Of a DNA stretch of 22,892 bases, positions 1-6,945 are shown in pieces (position 1 is the stretch's first letter; each line of letters opens with the position of its first letter). A model generated the notes under the pieces. That model saw only the letters and a program-made list of their open reading frames with translations. It had not been told where the DNA came from and made no database searches. The position numbers and the translations under genes were made by a program. Source of the DNA: Candidatus Poseidoniia archaeon (GTDB lineage Archaea; Thermoplasmatota; Poseidoniia; MGIII; CG-Epi1); NCBI GenBank assembly GCA_029941645.1, contig JAPYSZ010000009.1, forward strand, positions 1 through 22,892, given 5' to 3'.

Positions 1-65
1 TGTTTTCAATAATTGCGGAGTCTGGAAGTATGGATTATGATGTTATTATTGATGTAAAATACTAA
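1..65 (+). CDS. 3' end of an unidentified gene (partial)
   Basis: An open frame enters from the left edge and ends at TAA (63-65); only about 20 C-terminal residues are visible, ending in SGSMDYDVIIDVKY. The residue mix looks like real protein and the stop sits exactly at the stop of the convergent methyltransferase gene, which fits the tight packing elsewhere in the window. The visible tail is too short to assign a family. It could be a chance open frame. Confidence 0.4.
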   Translation, partial: FSIIAESGSMDYDVIIDVKY

Positions 66-1057
66 TTTCTTTCTAAAACTAAAATATATCTAGTTAGTGA
101 TTTGTGAATGTACCATTCAAATTTATGTATTAAAGTAAAATCTTTTGGATTTATTAATTTAGGATTAGATACAGCCATTACCACTCTTTGTTTTTTTTTC
201 ATAGTTTCCGCGAATATTTCCATACTTCTTGACATCAATTTTTTGACTCCTTCACCTTTTGTTGTAGTTGATAATCCGTAAGGAGGGTCTGTAACTATTG
301 CATTAAAATCGTAATTTTCAACATTTTGAATATCTCCCTCTACAACTATACCTTTCAAGTTATAATGCCTCAGATTACCTACCGAATTTTCCACCATTTT
401 TTTAAGAATATCAATTCCTATGGCTTCTATTTGCATATCTGCAATTTCAATTAGTATTCCTCCAGTTCCACAAAATGGATCAATTACGTTATCTCCTTTC
501 GTAGAATTTGATAAGTTAACCATTGATCTTGAAATTCTAGGGTGTATGCCAATAGGCGAAAAAAAAGGCCTATACCTTATGTGATGTTTTAAACATCTTT
601 TATAGTATGTTTCTAAATTTCTTTCCCAAATCGAGATAATCGTCTTTTTATCGGAATAATATAATATTTTAACATCTGGTTTGGACAGGTTTATTTTATT
701 TCTTTTGGGAATTTTTTCTCCTAACTTAATAGCTATTTCATTTTCCGGAATCCCCTCTTTTTTAATAAGTCGTATCGCAAAACTTTTCTTTTTTATATCT
801 ATACGGGGGATTTCCTTCAAAATTTCATCAAATTTATTTTTGTTTGAGTAATACAGCACTTTCGACACTCTTTTAGTCATTCCCAATCTTCTAATAACCA
901 TTTTATTTATTTCCTTTAAAACATCTAAAATTATTATACTTTCATTATAATAAACAAGTTTTGGCTCATACTTTTCGGTTTTCAATAATTCAATGGCTTC
1001 ACACTTCCCCAACTCGATATTTTCTCCGCCTAACTCAAATAAGTACTTTTGACTCAC
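62..1057 (-). CDS. trmG10: tRNA (guanine(10)-N2)-dimethyltransferase (Trm-G10/Trm11 family)
   Basis: This SAM-dependent enzyme is predicted to methylate N2 of guanosine 10 in tRNA. The 331-residue length matches archaeal Trm-G10 proteins of about 330 residues. The N-terminal half is compatible with a THUMP-type RNA-binding domain, though divergent. The C-terminal Rossmann-fold methyltransferase shows DPFCGTGG (about 191-198, SAM binding) and the catalytic DPPYG (about 257-261) typical of N2-guanine methylases. The frame starts with GTG at 1057; an ATG one base upstream (1058-1056) is in another frame and would not give this protein. The gene is divergent from uppS across 25 nt and converges with the fragment at 1-65, sharing stop-codon bases. 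Other COG1041 members act on the same nucleotide, so the assignment is fairly safe. Confidence 0.88.
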   Translation of the reverse strand: MSQKYLFELGGENIELGKCEAIELLKTEKYEPKLVYYNESIIILDVLKEINKMVIRRLGMTKRVSKVLYYSNKNKFDEILKEIPRIDIKKKSFAIRLIKKEGIPENEIAIKLGEKIPKRNKINLSKPDVKILYYSDKKTIISIWERNLETYYKRCLKHHIRYRPFFSPIGIHPRISRSMVNLSNSTKGDNVIDPFCGTGGILIEIADMQIEAIGIDILKKMVENSVGNLRHYNLKGIVVEGDIQNVENYDFNAIVTDPPYGLSTTTKGEGVKKLMSRSMEIFAETMKKKQRVVMAVSNPKLINPKDFTLIHKFEWYIHKSLTRYILVLERN

Positions 1058-1073
1058 TCATCTCCAATAAAGT

Positions 1074-1083
1074 TGTTTTATAA
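1074..1083. promoter_or_regulatory. TATA-like box between trmG10 and uppS
   Basis: The only TATA-like element in the 25-nt gap is TTTTATAA. Read on the - strand it lies about 22 nt upstream of the GTG of the methyltransferase, as for other leaderless genes in this window. Read on the + strand it touches the uppS ATG at 1083 and would place a transcript start near an in-frame GTG at 1107. Position was judged by eye. Confidence 0.35.
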
Positions 1084-1886
1084 TGTTGCATCTATTTAGT
1101 ACAGTTGTGTTAAGAGTTGCAAGGAGATTTCTTTCACCAGTTTACAAACTCTATGAGAAGCGTTTAGAAAGAGAAATTCGGAAGAGCCCAGTTCCTAAGC
1201 ATTTAGCAGTTATAATGGATGGCAATCGAAGATATGCTGAAAGCCTTGGTATTTTACCACATGAAGGCCATATTGCAGGTAAAAGTACTCTGGAAAACTT
1301 GTCAGATTGGTGCCGCAGTTTGAATATTACTTATTTAACGGTATATGCTTTTTCATTGGAAAATTTTAGCAGGACAGAAGAAGAATTAGAACCACTTATG
1401 GATTTGTTTGAAGAATCATTTCGAAGTGCAGGGGATGATCCTCGTGTACACGAAAATAGAGTGAGAATAAGAATGATTGGCCATAGAGAGATGTTACCAG
1501 ATAAAGTTGTCAAGGCTATTGAATATGCAGAATCTCGAACTAGGGAATATAGTGATTTTAACTACAATTTAGCAGTAGCATATGGTGGCCGTCAAGAATT
1601 AGTAAGATCAATGGAAAAAATAGCCAATAAAATAAAAGAGGGAAAATTAAATCCTGAAGAAATTGATGCAGATTTGATTTCATCTAATTTATACACTAGC
1701 GGTTTGCCAGACCCGGATTTAATTTTGCGTACTTCAGGTGAAGAGAGAATTAGCAATTTCCTATTATGGCAGTTAGCATATTCGGAATTATACTTTGCAG
1801 ATGTGTATTGGCCAGACATGAGAAAGATAGATTTTTTACGTGCAATTCGCTCTTTTCAGAAACGCAAAAGGCGTTTAGGACAGTAA
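1083..1886 (+). CDS. uppS: cis-prenyltransferase (undecaprenyl/polyprenyl diphosphate synthase family)
   Basis: The enzyme condenses isopentenyl diphosphate units in cis onto an allylic diphosphate to make a long polyprenyl diphosphate. In archaea this is the precursor of the dolichol-type carrier used for N-glycosylation and envelope glycans. The family signature is complete: HLAVIMDGNRR at 40-50 with the catalytic Asp47, RTSGEERISNF at 216-226, and ELYFADVYWPD at 235-245. Length (267) is normal, with a slightly extended hydrophobic N terminus. The ATG at 1083 overlaps a TATA-like sequence, so an in-frame GTG at 1107 (259 residues, still upstream of all conserved motifs) may be the true start. 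Only 25 nt separate it from the exporter gene downstream, suggesting cotranscription. Confidence 0.93.
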   Translation: MLHLFSTVVLRVARRFLSPVYKLYEKRLEREIRKSPVPKHLAVIMDGNRRYAESLGILPHEGHIAGKSTLENLSDWCRSLNITYLTVYAFSLENFSRTEEELEPLMDLFEESFRSAGDDPRVHENRVRIRMIGHREMLPDKVVKAIEYAESRTREYSDFNYNLAVAYGGRQELVRSMEKIANKIKEGKLNPEEIDADLISSNLYTSGLPDPDLILRTSGEERISNFLLWQLAYSELYFADVYWPDMRKIDFLRAIRSFQKRKRRLGQ

Positions 1887-1911
1887 CAGTCAATTTTTAA
1901 CCGCACTTCTT

Positions 1912-4803
1912 ATGCAAGGCAATATGATAGAGCGTTATGCACGGCTTCCAATCGATAGTCCGAGGCAGATTATTTTCTTTGTAGCTCTTTTCACATTAAT
2001 CATTTCACCCTTTATTTTACAAGTTGAGTTTGCTACAGATGTACAGGCGTTTCTTCCCCAATCCGAAGAAGTTGAGACCTATGATGAGATCAACGAGGAC
2101 TTTGGTAAAGATTCTAGTGTTGCCAATCTTTATCTGACTTCAGTTACAGAGGGTAATGTTTTGACTATAGAGAATTTAAATGATATTTTATTATTACACA
2201 ATGATTGTACCAAAATAATTGGTGTTAAAGATGTTCTTTCCGTAGCTGGATTTTTCAACTCTGCACTTTTAGATTCAGGTCTTTCCCTGAGTGAAGTTGC
2301 TGAATCTGAAGACCCTTGGCAATTAGTTTACGACTCCATATCTACTACAGGGGGGGGGAATTATTCTTGGAATGAGGTCGATTTTGTCACTGATGTTTTG
2401 GTAAACAAGGACTTGAATTTAGATCCTTTGATAATACTTGAGTCGGACGATTCTACGAGGAAAGCACCTATTGCTCTCTCAACAATTATAATGATTAATC
2501 TTGAACCTGATTTATCTACCGAAGAGAAAAAGGAGGTTGGTCAAACGATTAGAGGTTTGGCTTCTACACATAATTCTGAATCAGGTAGTGATATTCAGGC
2601 TGAAACATTTTCAGTCGATTTACTGGCATATGATGTGGATCAGTCTACCCAGCAGACTAATTTGCTTATGGCTTTAGGAATGCTAGTAGTTACTACGGTA
2701 TTGCTGTGGCTTTCATTTAGAGATTGGAGTTACGTAGTTTTTCCTATTATTACCTTGATTTTATCTGTTTTCTGGACATTCTCATTTGCAGGTATGCTTG
2801 GAATTAAATTAACAGCATTAGCAGTTGCTGTGATTCCTTTGGTGGTTGGTCTAGGTATTGATTTCGCAGTACATTTAAGTCGGAGATATCAAGAAGGATT
2901 GAAGGCTGGAAATTCTATTGAAGTGTCTTTACTTGATGCACAACTACACACCGGTCAAGCACTCACGCTAGCTATGGTTACGACAGTAATTGCATTCCTT
3001 TCAGGTATTAGCGCAGGTGTTGGTCCAGTACGTGACTTTAGTTTGCTTTGTGCTATTGGTATTTTCACTTCTTTCATTTTATCTATTTTGTTTTACACTT
3101 CTCTTAGGTATGTTTTAGATTCTAATTCAGATGGCAATCTTACGGAAGTTAAGGGTTCTGCATTGGTAGATAAAATAATATCCAATGCATCTGAAATAGT
3201 GGATAAATATCCAAGTGCAATAATCTCGACGGTTATTATTTTGACTTTAATTGCAGCATTTGCTGGAGCTAAGGTGGATACTTCGTTTTCACTCGATGAT
3301 TTTCTTTCGGATGATTTAGAAGTAATGGTAACTGCAGACAACATTCAAACAGATTTTAGAGGTGCAAGTTATTCTCAATCTCAGATACTTATTGAGGGCC
3401 CTGTAGCAACCACTGATTTTCTAAATAGTTCATATGATTTCCAATATGGTGAACAAGGTACAGATAATGATGGACTTAATGGAGATCGTTATGTTATCAA
3501 AGTAGGTTCAACAGGCAGAGTTGAATCAGTGCATGAAGTGGTTCAAGAGGCAATAGATTCTGAGAGTTATAATGTAGGCTATGGTAATGATACAACCCAT
3601 GAGTGGGTTAGGACTAATATATTCAAGACAAATCCTAGTGATACGATAGAAATAAGTTGGAGTGTACACGTTTCTCTTATTTCCTCAACTATTGATGGCA
3701 AAATATATTGGTATGATAAGAATAATGACGTGATTGGTTCTCAAAATTTGGATTGTACTGGAATGAATCCCAATCTGTCACTTTGTTCAAAAACATATAT
3801 AGTGGTTCCATCAGATTCATATCGTGCACGCATTAAGTTTACCCACCCTAAAGTCCAGAGTGGTTCCCCCGACTCATTGATTTCTGGAATAAGTGTAAAG
3901 ACTTCTAATGAATATATTTACGTTCAATCTTTACAGCACACATTTAATTTAACATATAAGGCGAAACCATTTACTCAAACTCAAGATTCAGACATTAAGA
4001 ATTTATATGATTATTTATATCAAAGAGATTTAGACATTGCAGATCCATTTACAGGTGAATCATATTCTGATAGAACAAAACATGTACTTTATAGAGATAA
4101 TAATGGTGATTACAAATCGTCTGTAATTAGGGTTTATCTTGGACCATCTACAAATTATGAATTAGATAATGATGGTCTTGAATATATGAGGGCTGAACTA
4201 GCTGCAAATACACCTTCAACATTGTCTTCTAATGAAGAATATACAGTTAGTATAACAGGAGGTCATGTTCTTACAAGTGTTACAGTTAATGAGATACAAT
4301 CTACTCAAATTAGTTCAACATTATTGTCTATATTGTTAGCTGCTATTGTATTAATTTTCATATATCGTAATGTAGAATTAGGTTTGATAGCTACATTGCC
4401 CACAATATTAGCTACAATTTGGATTATGGCTACAATGTGGAAAGTAGGCATAACTTTGAATGTTTTGACTGTAATGGTGACTGCACTTACGGTAGGTCTC
4501 GGAATTGACTATGCCATACATATTGTAGAAAGATATAGAGAAGAAAGAGAGCACAAGAGTGAACGGCAGGCTATAGAATCGACAATTAAACTTACAGGTT
4601 CTGCAATATTAATATCAGGACTTACAACCGTTTGTGGATTTGGGGTGTTATTTTTGTCTCCAATGCCGCTGGTTAGAAATTTTGGAATAATAACAGCAGC
4701 TACAATTATCTATTCAGTTTTAATTGCTATATTTGTTCTTCCAAGTTTAATTTGGATGTCTAATCGAATAAAAGAGTGGTATTCTAGTCAAACTTCAGGT
4801 TAG
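1912..4803 (+). CDS. RND/MMPL superfamily exporter with an enlarged second extracytoplasmic domain
   Basis: This 963-residue polytopic protein has the duplicated RND plan. TM1 is at about 19-38, followed by an outer loop to about 248 and a five-helix bundle at about 250-400. TM7 is at about 435-453, then a second outer domain to about 800 and a second five-helix bundle at about 802-948. Both halves carry the matching motif of this family, GLGIDFAVHLSRRY (313-326) and GLGIDYAIHIVERY (862-875), whose buried acidic residue is typical of proton-coupled members. It resembles archaeal 'predicted exporters of the RND superfamily' and MMPL lipid transporters. Residues about 545-672 form an extra beta-rich segment with Cys615 and Cys625. 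A G9 run encodes Gly147-149. An in-frame ATG at 1924 is an equally good start. It sits directly downstream of uppS; the cargo is unknown but a lipid is plausible. Confidence 0.85.
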   Translation: MQGNMIERYARLPIDSPRQIIFFVALFTLIISPFILQVEFATDVQAFLPQSEEVETYDEINEDFGKDSSVANLYLTSVTEGNVLTIENLNDILLLHNDCTKIIGVKDVLSVAGFFNSALLDSGLSLSEVAESEDPWQLVYDSISTTGGGNYSWNEVDFVTDVLVNKDLNLDPLIILESDDSTRKAPIALSTIIMINLEPDLSTEEKKEVGQTIRGLASTHNSESGSDIQAETFSVDLLAYDVDQSTQQTNLLMALGMLVVTTVLLWLSFRDWSYVVFPIITLILSVFWTFSFAGMLGIKLTALAVAVIPLVVGLGIDFAVHLSRRYQEGLKAGNSIEVSLLDAQLHTGQALTLAMVTTVIAFLSGISAGVGPVRDFSLLCAIGIFTSFILSILFYTSLRYVLDSNSDGNLTEVKGSALVDKIISNASEIVDKYPSAIISTVIILTLIAAFAGAKVDTSFSLDDFLSDDLEVMVTADNIQTDFRGASYSQSQILIEGPVATTDFLNSSYDFQYGEQGTDNDGLNGDRYVIKVGSTGRVESVHEVVQEAIDSESYNVGYGNDTTHEWVRTNIFKTNPSDTIEISWSVHVSLISSTIDGKIYWYDKNNDVIGSQNLDCTGMNPNLSLCSKTYIVVPSDSYRARIKFTHPKVQSGSPDSLISGISVKTSNEYIYVQSLQHTFNLTYKAKPFTQTQDSDIKNLYDYLYQRDLDIADPFTGESYSDRTKHVLYRDNNGDYKSSVIRVYLGPSTNYELDNDGLEYMRAELAANTPSTLSSNEEYTVSITGGHVLTSVTVNEIQSTQISSTLLSILLAAIVLIFIYRNVELGLIATLPTILATIWIMATMWKVGITLNVLTVMVTALTVGLGIDYAIHIVERYREEREHKSERQAIESTIKLTGSAILISGLTTVCGFGVLFLSPMPLVRNFGIITAATIIYSVLIAIFVLPSLIWMSNRIKEWYSSQTSG

Positions 4804-5899
4804 TTTTTCTTTTTCTTCTCTTTTCCCACAATTCTCTTGCTAGTTGTCTCATATCTTCTACAGAATCGGATTCATCTACAATTTCAGCGCCAAGCAAGGT
4901 TTCTACAGCATCTTCTAACGTTATTATTCCTTGAGTGGTTCCATACTCATCTACTACTAAAAAAATATGTTTTCTCTTCTTGAGAAATTCATCTAAGAGA
5001 GTTGCTACAGAGTCTTCTGGATCAACCGTTGATAATTCCGAGATTAAATCTTCCATCTTTACAGATGATTTTCCTTCATTATTAAGCTCCATAATTTTGC
5101 TTCTAAATACAACTCCAATAATATCATCCAAATCAGTATCCACAATTGGGATTCTGGAGAAAGGAATCGGTGAATTTTTTTCTATTACATCTTCAATAGT
5201 ATCGTCTTTATGGAAAGTCATCATAACAGTACTTGGAGTCATGACATCTTCAGCCAATATTTTGTCTAGAGTTAGTAGATTTTTGATAACTTGCGTTTCT
5301 TGCTTTTCTAGAGCCCCCTGGGTTTCACCTATTTCAGCTACAGCTATCATTTCTTCACGTGTCATTTCTTTTTGGTCTTCTTTTCCTTCAGAGATTATTC
5401 TTGAAAAGTAATTTAAGATTAGTACAATTGGCCATGTAGTCCAAACCATTATCTCAAGAACATGGCTTGCAGCCGGTGCCATTTTTTTCCAGTATATGGC
5501 TCCAAGTGTTTTTGGTATAATTTCTGAGAAAATCAAAATCAGGATTGTGAGTACAATTGATGCAGCCGTAAACCAATCATTTCCAATTTTGTGAAATTCT
5601 GAACCGATACCGGCAGCTCCAAGTGTATGTGAGATAGTGTTTAGCGTCAAGATTGCAGCTAAGGGTTGTTCAATGTTTTCTTTTAGTTTCTTAAGTAATT
5701 CTCCACTTCCTTTTTCCTCTTTCTTAAGAATTTCTATATGTGACCATGTAACAGAAAGAATTATTGCTTCCAATAATGAACAGAGGAAAGAAACACCTAA
5801 AGCTAGGAAAAGGTATAATGTAATTCTTCCCCATAATAAATTATCACCTAAATATTCCATTCCTTCGCTTATTGGTGTAAGGGCAGAGAGTAAAATCAC
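4784..5899 (-). CDS. CNNM/CorC-type membrane protein (DUF21 plus CBS pair)
   Basis: This is a probable divalent-cation (Mg2+/Co2+-related) transporter or its regulator, of 371 residues. The N-terminal DUF21 domain (about 24-170) has around four hydrophobic segments and the family signature FSEIIPKTLGA (124-134). A cytoplasmic CBS pair follows (about 215-345), with DVMTPSTVM (218-226), PFSRIPIVD (246-254) and DEYGTTQGIITLEDAVE (317-333). The C-terminal CorC_HlyC domain of many bacterial relatives is absent and the protein ends in a basic tail. The GTG start at 5899 is supported by TTATAA at 5925-5930, about 28 nt upstream; an ATG at 5860 is the alternative. The 3' end overlaps the convergent exporter gene by 20 nt. 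Mg2+ transport is inferred from the family only. Confidence 0.88.
   Translation of the reverse strand: MILLSALTPISEGMEYLGDNLLWGRITLYLFLALGVSFLCSLLEAIILSVTWSHIEILKKEEKGSGELLKKLKENIEQPLAAILTLNTISHTLGAAGIGSEFHKIGNDWFTAASIVLTILILIFSEIIPKTLGAIYWKKMAPAASHVLEIMVWTTWPIVLILNYFSRIISEGKEDQKEMTREEMIAVAEIGETQGALEKQETQVIKNLLTLDKILAEDVMTPSTVMMTFHKDDTIEDVIEKNSPIPFSRIPIVDTDLDDIIGVVFRSKIMELNNEGKSSVKMEDLISELSTVDPEDSVATLLDEFLKKRKHIFLVVDEYGTTQGIITLEDAVETLLGAEIVDESDSVEDMRQLARELWEKRRKRKTNLKFD
4804..4826 (+). terminator. T-rich transcription terminator of the uppS-exporter unit
   Basis: Immediately after the exporter stop the + strand is almost pure pyrimidine with several runs of 4-5 T, the usual archaeal intrinsic termination signal. 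It lies inside the 3' end of the convergent CNNM-type gene, where the same bases encode its Lys/Arg-rich C-terminal tail. Confidence 0.5.
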
Positions 5900-5924
5900 T
5901 AAATCAATACCATCCCTTGAGAAG

Positions 5925-5930
5925 TTATAA
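5925..5930 (-). promoter_or_regulatory. TATA box of the CNNM-type gene
   Basis: TTATAA is centred about 28 nt upstream of the GTG start at 5899, which fits a leaderless or nearly leaderless transcript and supports choosing that GTG. Confidence 0.5.
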
Positions 5931-5956
5931 TTCGACTATTTTGCGTGTTACCTAAA

Positions 5957-5997
5957 CATGCTATGTTTCTATTCAACTTCTAGAAACCTCTAGCATG
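5957..5997. repeat. Two-stem inverted repeat between the CNNM-type gene and rpl40e
   Basis: The outer arms CATGCTA (5957-5963) and TAGCATG (5991-5997) and the inner arms GTTTCTA (5965-5971) and TAGAAAC (5981-5987) are perfect complements. They give 14 base pairs with a small internal loop and a 9-nt apical loop. The element lies upstream of both divergent promoters, so it is not a simple terminator for either gene. It may be an operator dyad or part of a small structured RNA. A second short hairpin, GCCC-AATA-GGGC, follows at 6002-6013. The rest of 5900-6117 shows only the two TATA regions. Confidence 0.6.
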
Positions 5998-6088
5998 ATT
6001 TGCCCAATAGGGCCTCAGATTCATACAAACCTATGGAAGCTTCTTTATTATAGTTGTTTGGTGAAAAATCTTGTTTTTTGCCACAATC

Positions 6089-6096
6089 ATTATAAC
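6089..6096 (+). promoter_or_regulatory. TATA box of rpl40e
   Basis: ATTATAAC is centred about 25 nt upstream of the ATG at 6118, the spacing expected for leaderless archaeal mRNA. Another TATA-like stretch at 6042-6051 would give a longer leader. Confidence 0.5.
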
Positions 6097-6117
6097 CACA
6101 CCCTCTACGGCGCCAGA

Positions 6118-6267
6118 ATGGCACGTTTTCCTGAAGCTGAAGCACGGATGTTCAACAAAAAAGTCTGCATGCAGTGCAATGCAATCAATGCATGGAAGGC
6201 TGTTAAATGCCGTAAATGTAATTACAAAGGTCTAAGACCTAAGGCTAAAGAACAACGCAGTAAGTGA
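6118..6267 (+). CDS. rpl40e: Large-subunit ribosomal protein eL40 (L40e)
   Basis: This 49-residue zinc-ribbon protein of the archaeal/eukaryotic large ribosomal subunit starts MARFPEAEARMFNKKVC. Four zinc ligands, Cys17, Cys20, Cys31 and Cys34 (C-X2-C-X10-C-X2-C), are followed by the typical basic tail. The open frame extends upstream to 5995, but those 41 residues are not family-like and the TATA box at 6089-6096 lies inside them, so the ATG at 6118 is the right start. The stop abuts the stop of the convergent rpiA gene with no spacer. Confidence 0.95.
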   Translation: MARFPEAEARMFNKKVCMQCNAINAWKAVKCRKCNYKGLRPKAKEQRSK

Positions 6268-6945
6268 TTATTCCAAAATTCTAGTGCCTTCATCATTGCC
6301 TATTATTATTTTTGTAGCCATATTGATAAACAAACCAGTATCTCTTACACCATTTATGCTTTGTAGTTTTTTATCCATTTCTTTTGGATTCACAATTCCA
6401 TTTGGGAATAAACAATGATAAATATAATTTTTATTGTCGGTAACAAAGATTTCACCGTTATTCTCTAATCGAAGTTTAGCTTCACATCCAATATTTTCAA
6501 TTTTGGTGGCAGTTGACTCATGATCTTCAGAACGAACTTCTACAGGTAGTTCCCCTCTTCCCAATTTCTCTACCATTTTGTTTTCGTCGACAATTATGAT
6601 GAGTTCTTTCGCTTTCTTTTCAACTTTTTTTTCCCTAAGCAGAGCTCCACCTAACCCCTTAATCAAAGACATATCGGGTGCAACTTCATCAGCTCCATCT
6701 ATAGCTAAATCAATAATATCTTGATCATCAATATTTATTAACTCAATACCTAATTTTTCGGCTTGTTGTTTTGTCTTTATTGAGGTAGGCATTCCCTTAA
6801 TTTTGAAGTCTTTAGATAATTTTTCGCCTATCAAATCAACTACAATCTTTGCAGTTGATCCAGTACCAAGACCTACAATCATTCCATCTTTAACAAATTT
6901 AACAGCTTCTTCAGCTGCATTTCTTTTTGCCCTATCTTGACTCAA
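6268..6945 (-). CDS. rpiA: Ribose-5-phosphate isomerase A
   Basis: It interconverts ribose 5-phosphate and ribulose 5-phosphate in the cytoplasm, supplying nucleotide and aromatic precursor synthesis. The 225 residues match RpiA. Diagnostic motifs are GLGTGSTA (25-32), DGADEV (83-88) and KGLGGALLREK (96-106), the last containing the catalytic-base Glu105. The start is TTG at 6945, because the next Met (22) would cut into the phosphate-binding motif. The TTG overlaps the TGA of the upstream pan gene (TTGA), so the two are cotranscribed and probably translationally coupled. A functional link between proteasome ATPase and pentose phosphate isomerase is not obvious; this may be only shared promoter use. 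Confidence 0.95.
   Translation of the reverse strand: MSQDRAKRNAAEEAVKFVKDGMIVGLGTGSTAKIVVDLIGEKLSKDFKIKGMPTSIKTKQQAEKLGIELINIDDQDIIDLAIDGADEVAPDMSLIKGLGGALLREKKVEKKAKELIIIVDENKMVEKLGRGELPVEVRSEDHESTATKIENIGCEAKLRLENNGEIFVTDNKNYIYHCLFPNGIVNPKEMDKKLQSINGVRDTGLFINMATKIIIGNDEGTRILE

Noticed and set aside
2350..2358. G9 tract as evidence of a frameshift or pseudogene
   Set aside because: The reading frame and RND motifs are continuous on both sides, so the copy in this assembly is intact; only variability remains an open question.
5995..6117. In-frame N-terminal extension of L40e by 41 residues
   Set aside because: The extension is unlike any L40e, contains the likely TATA box and follows no start signal; the ATG at 6118 gives the normal 49-residue protein.
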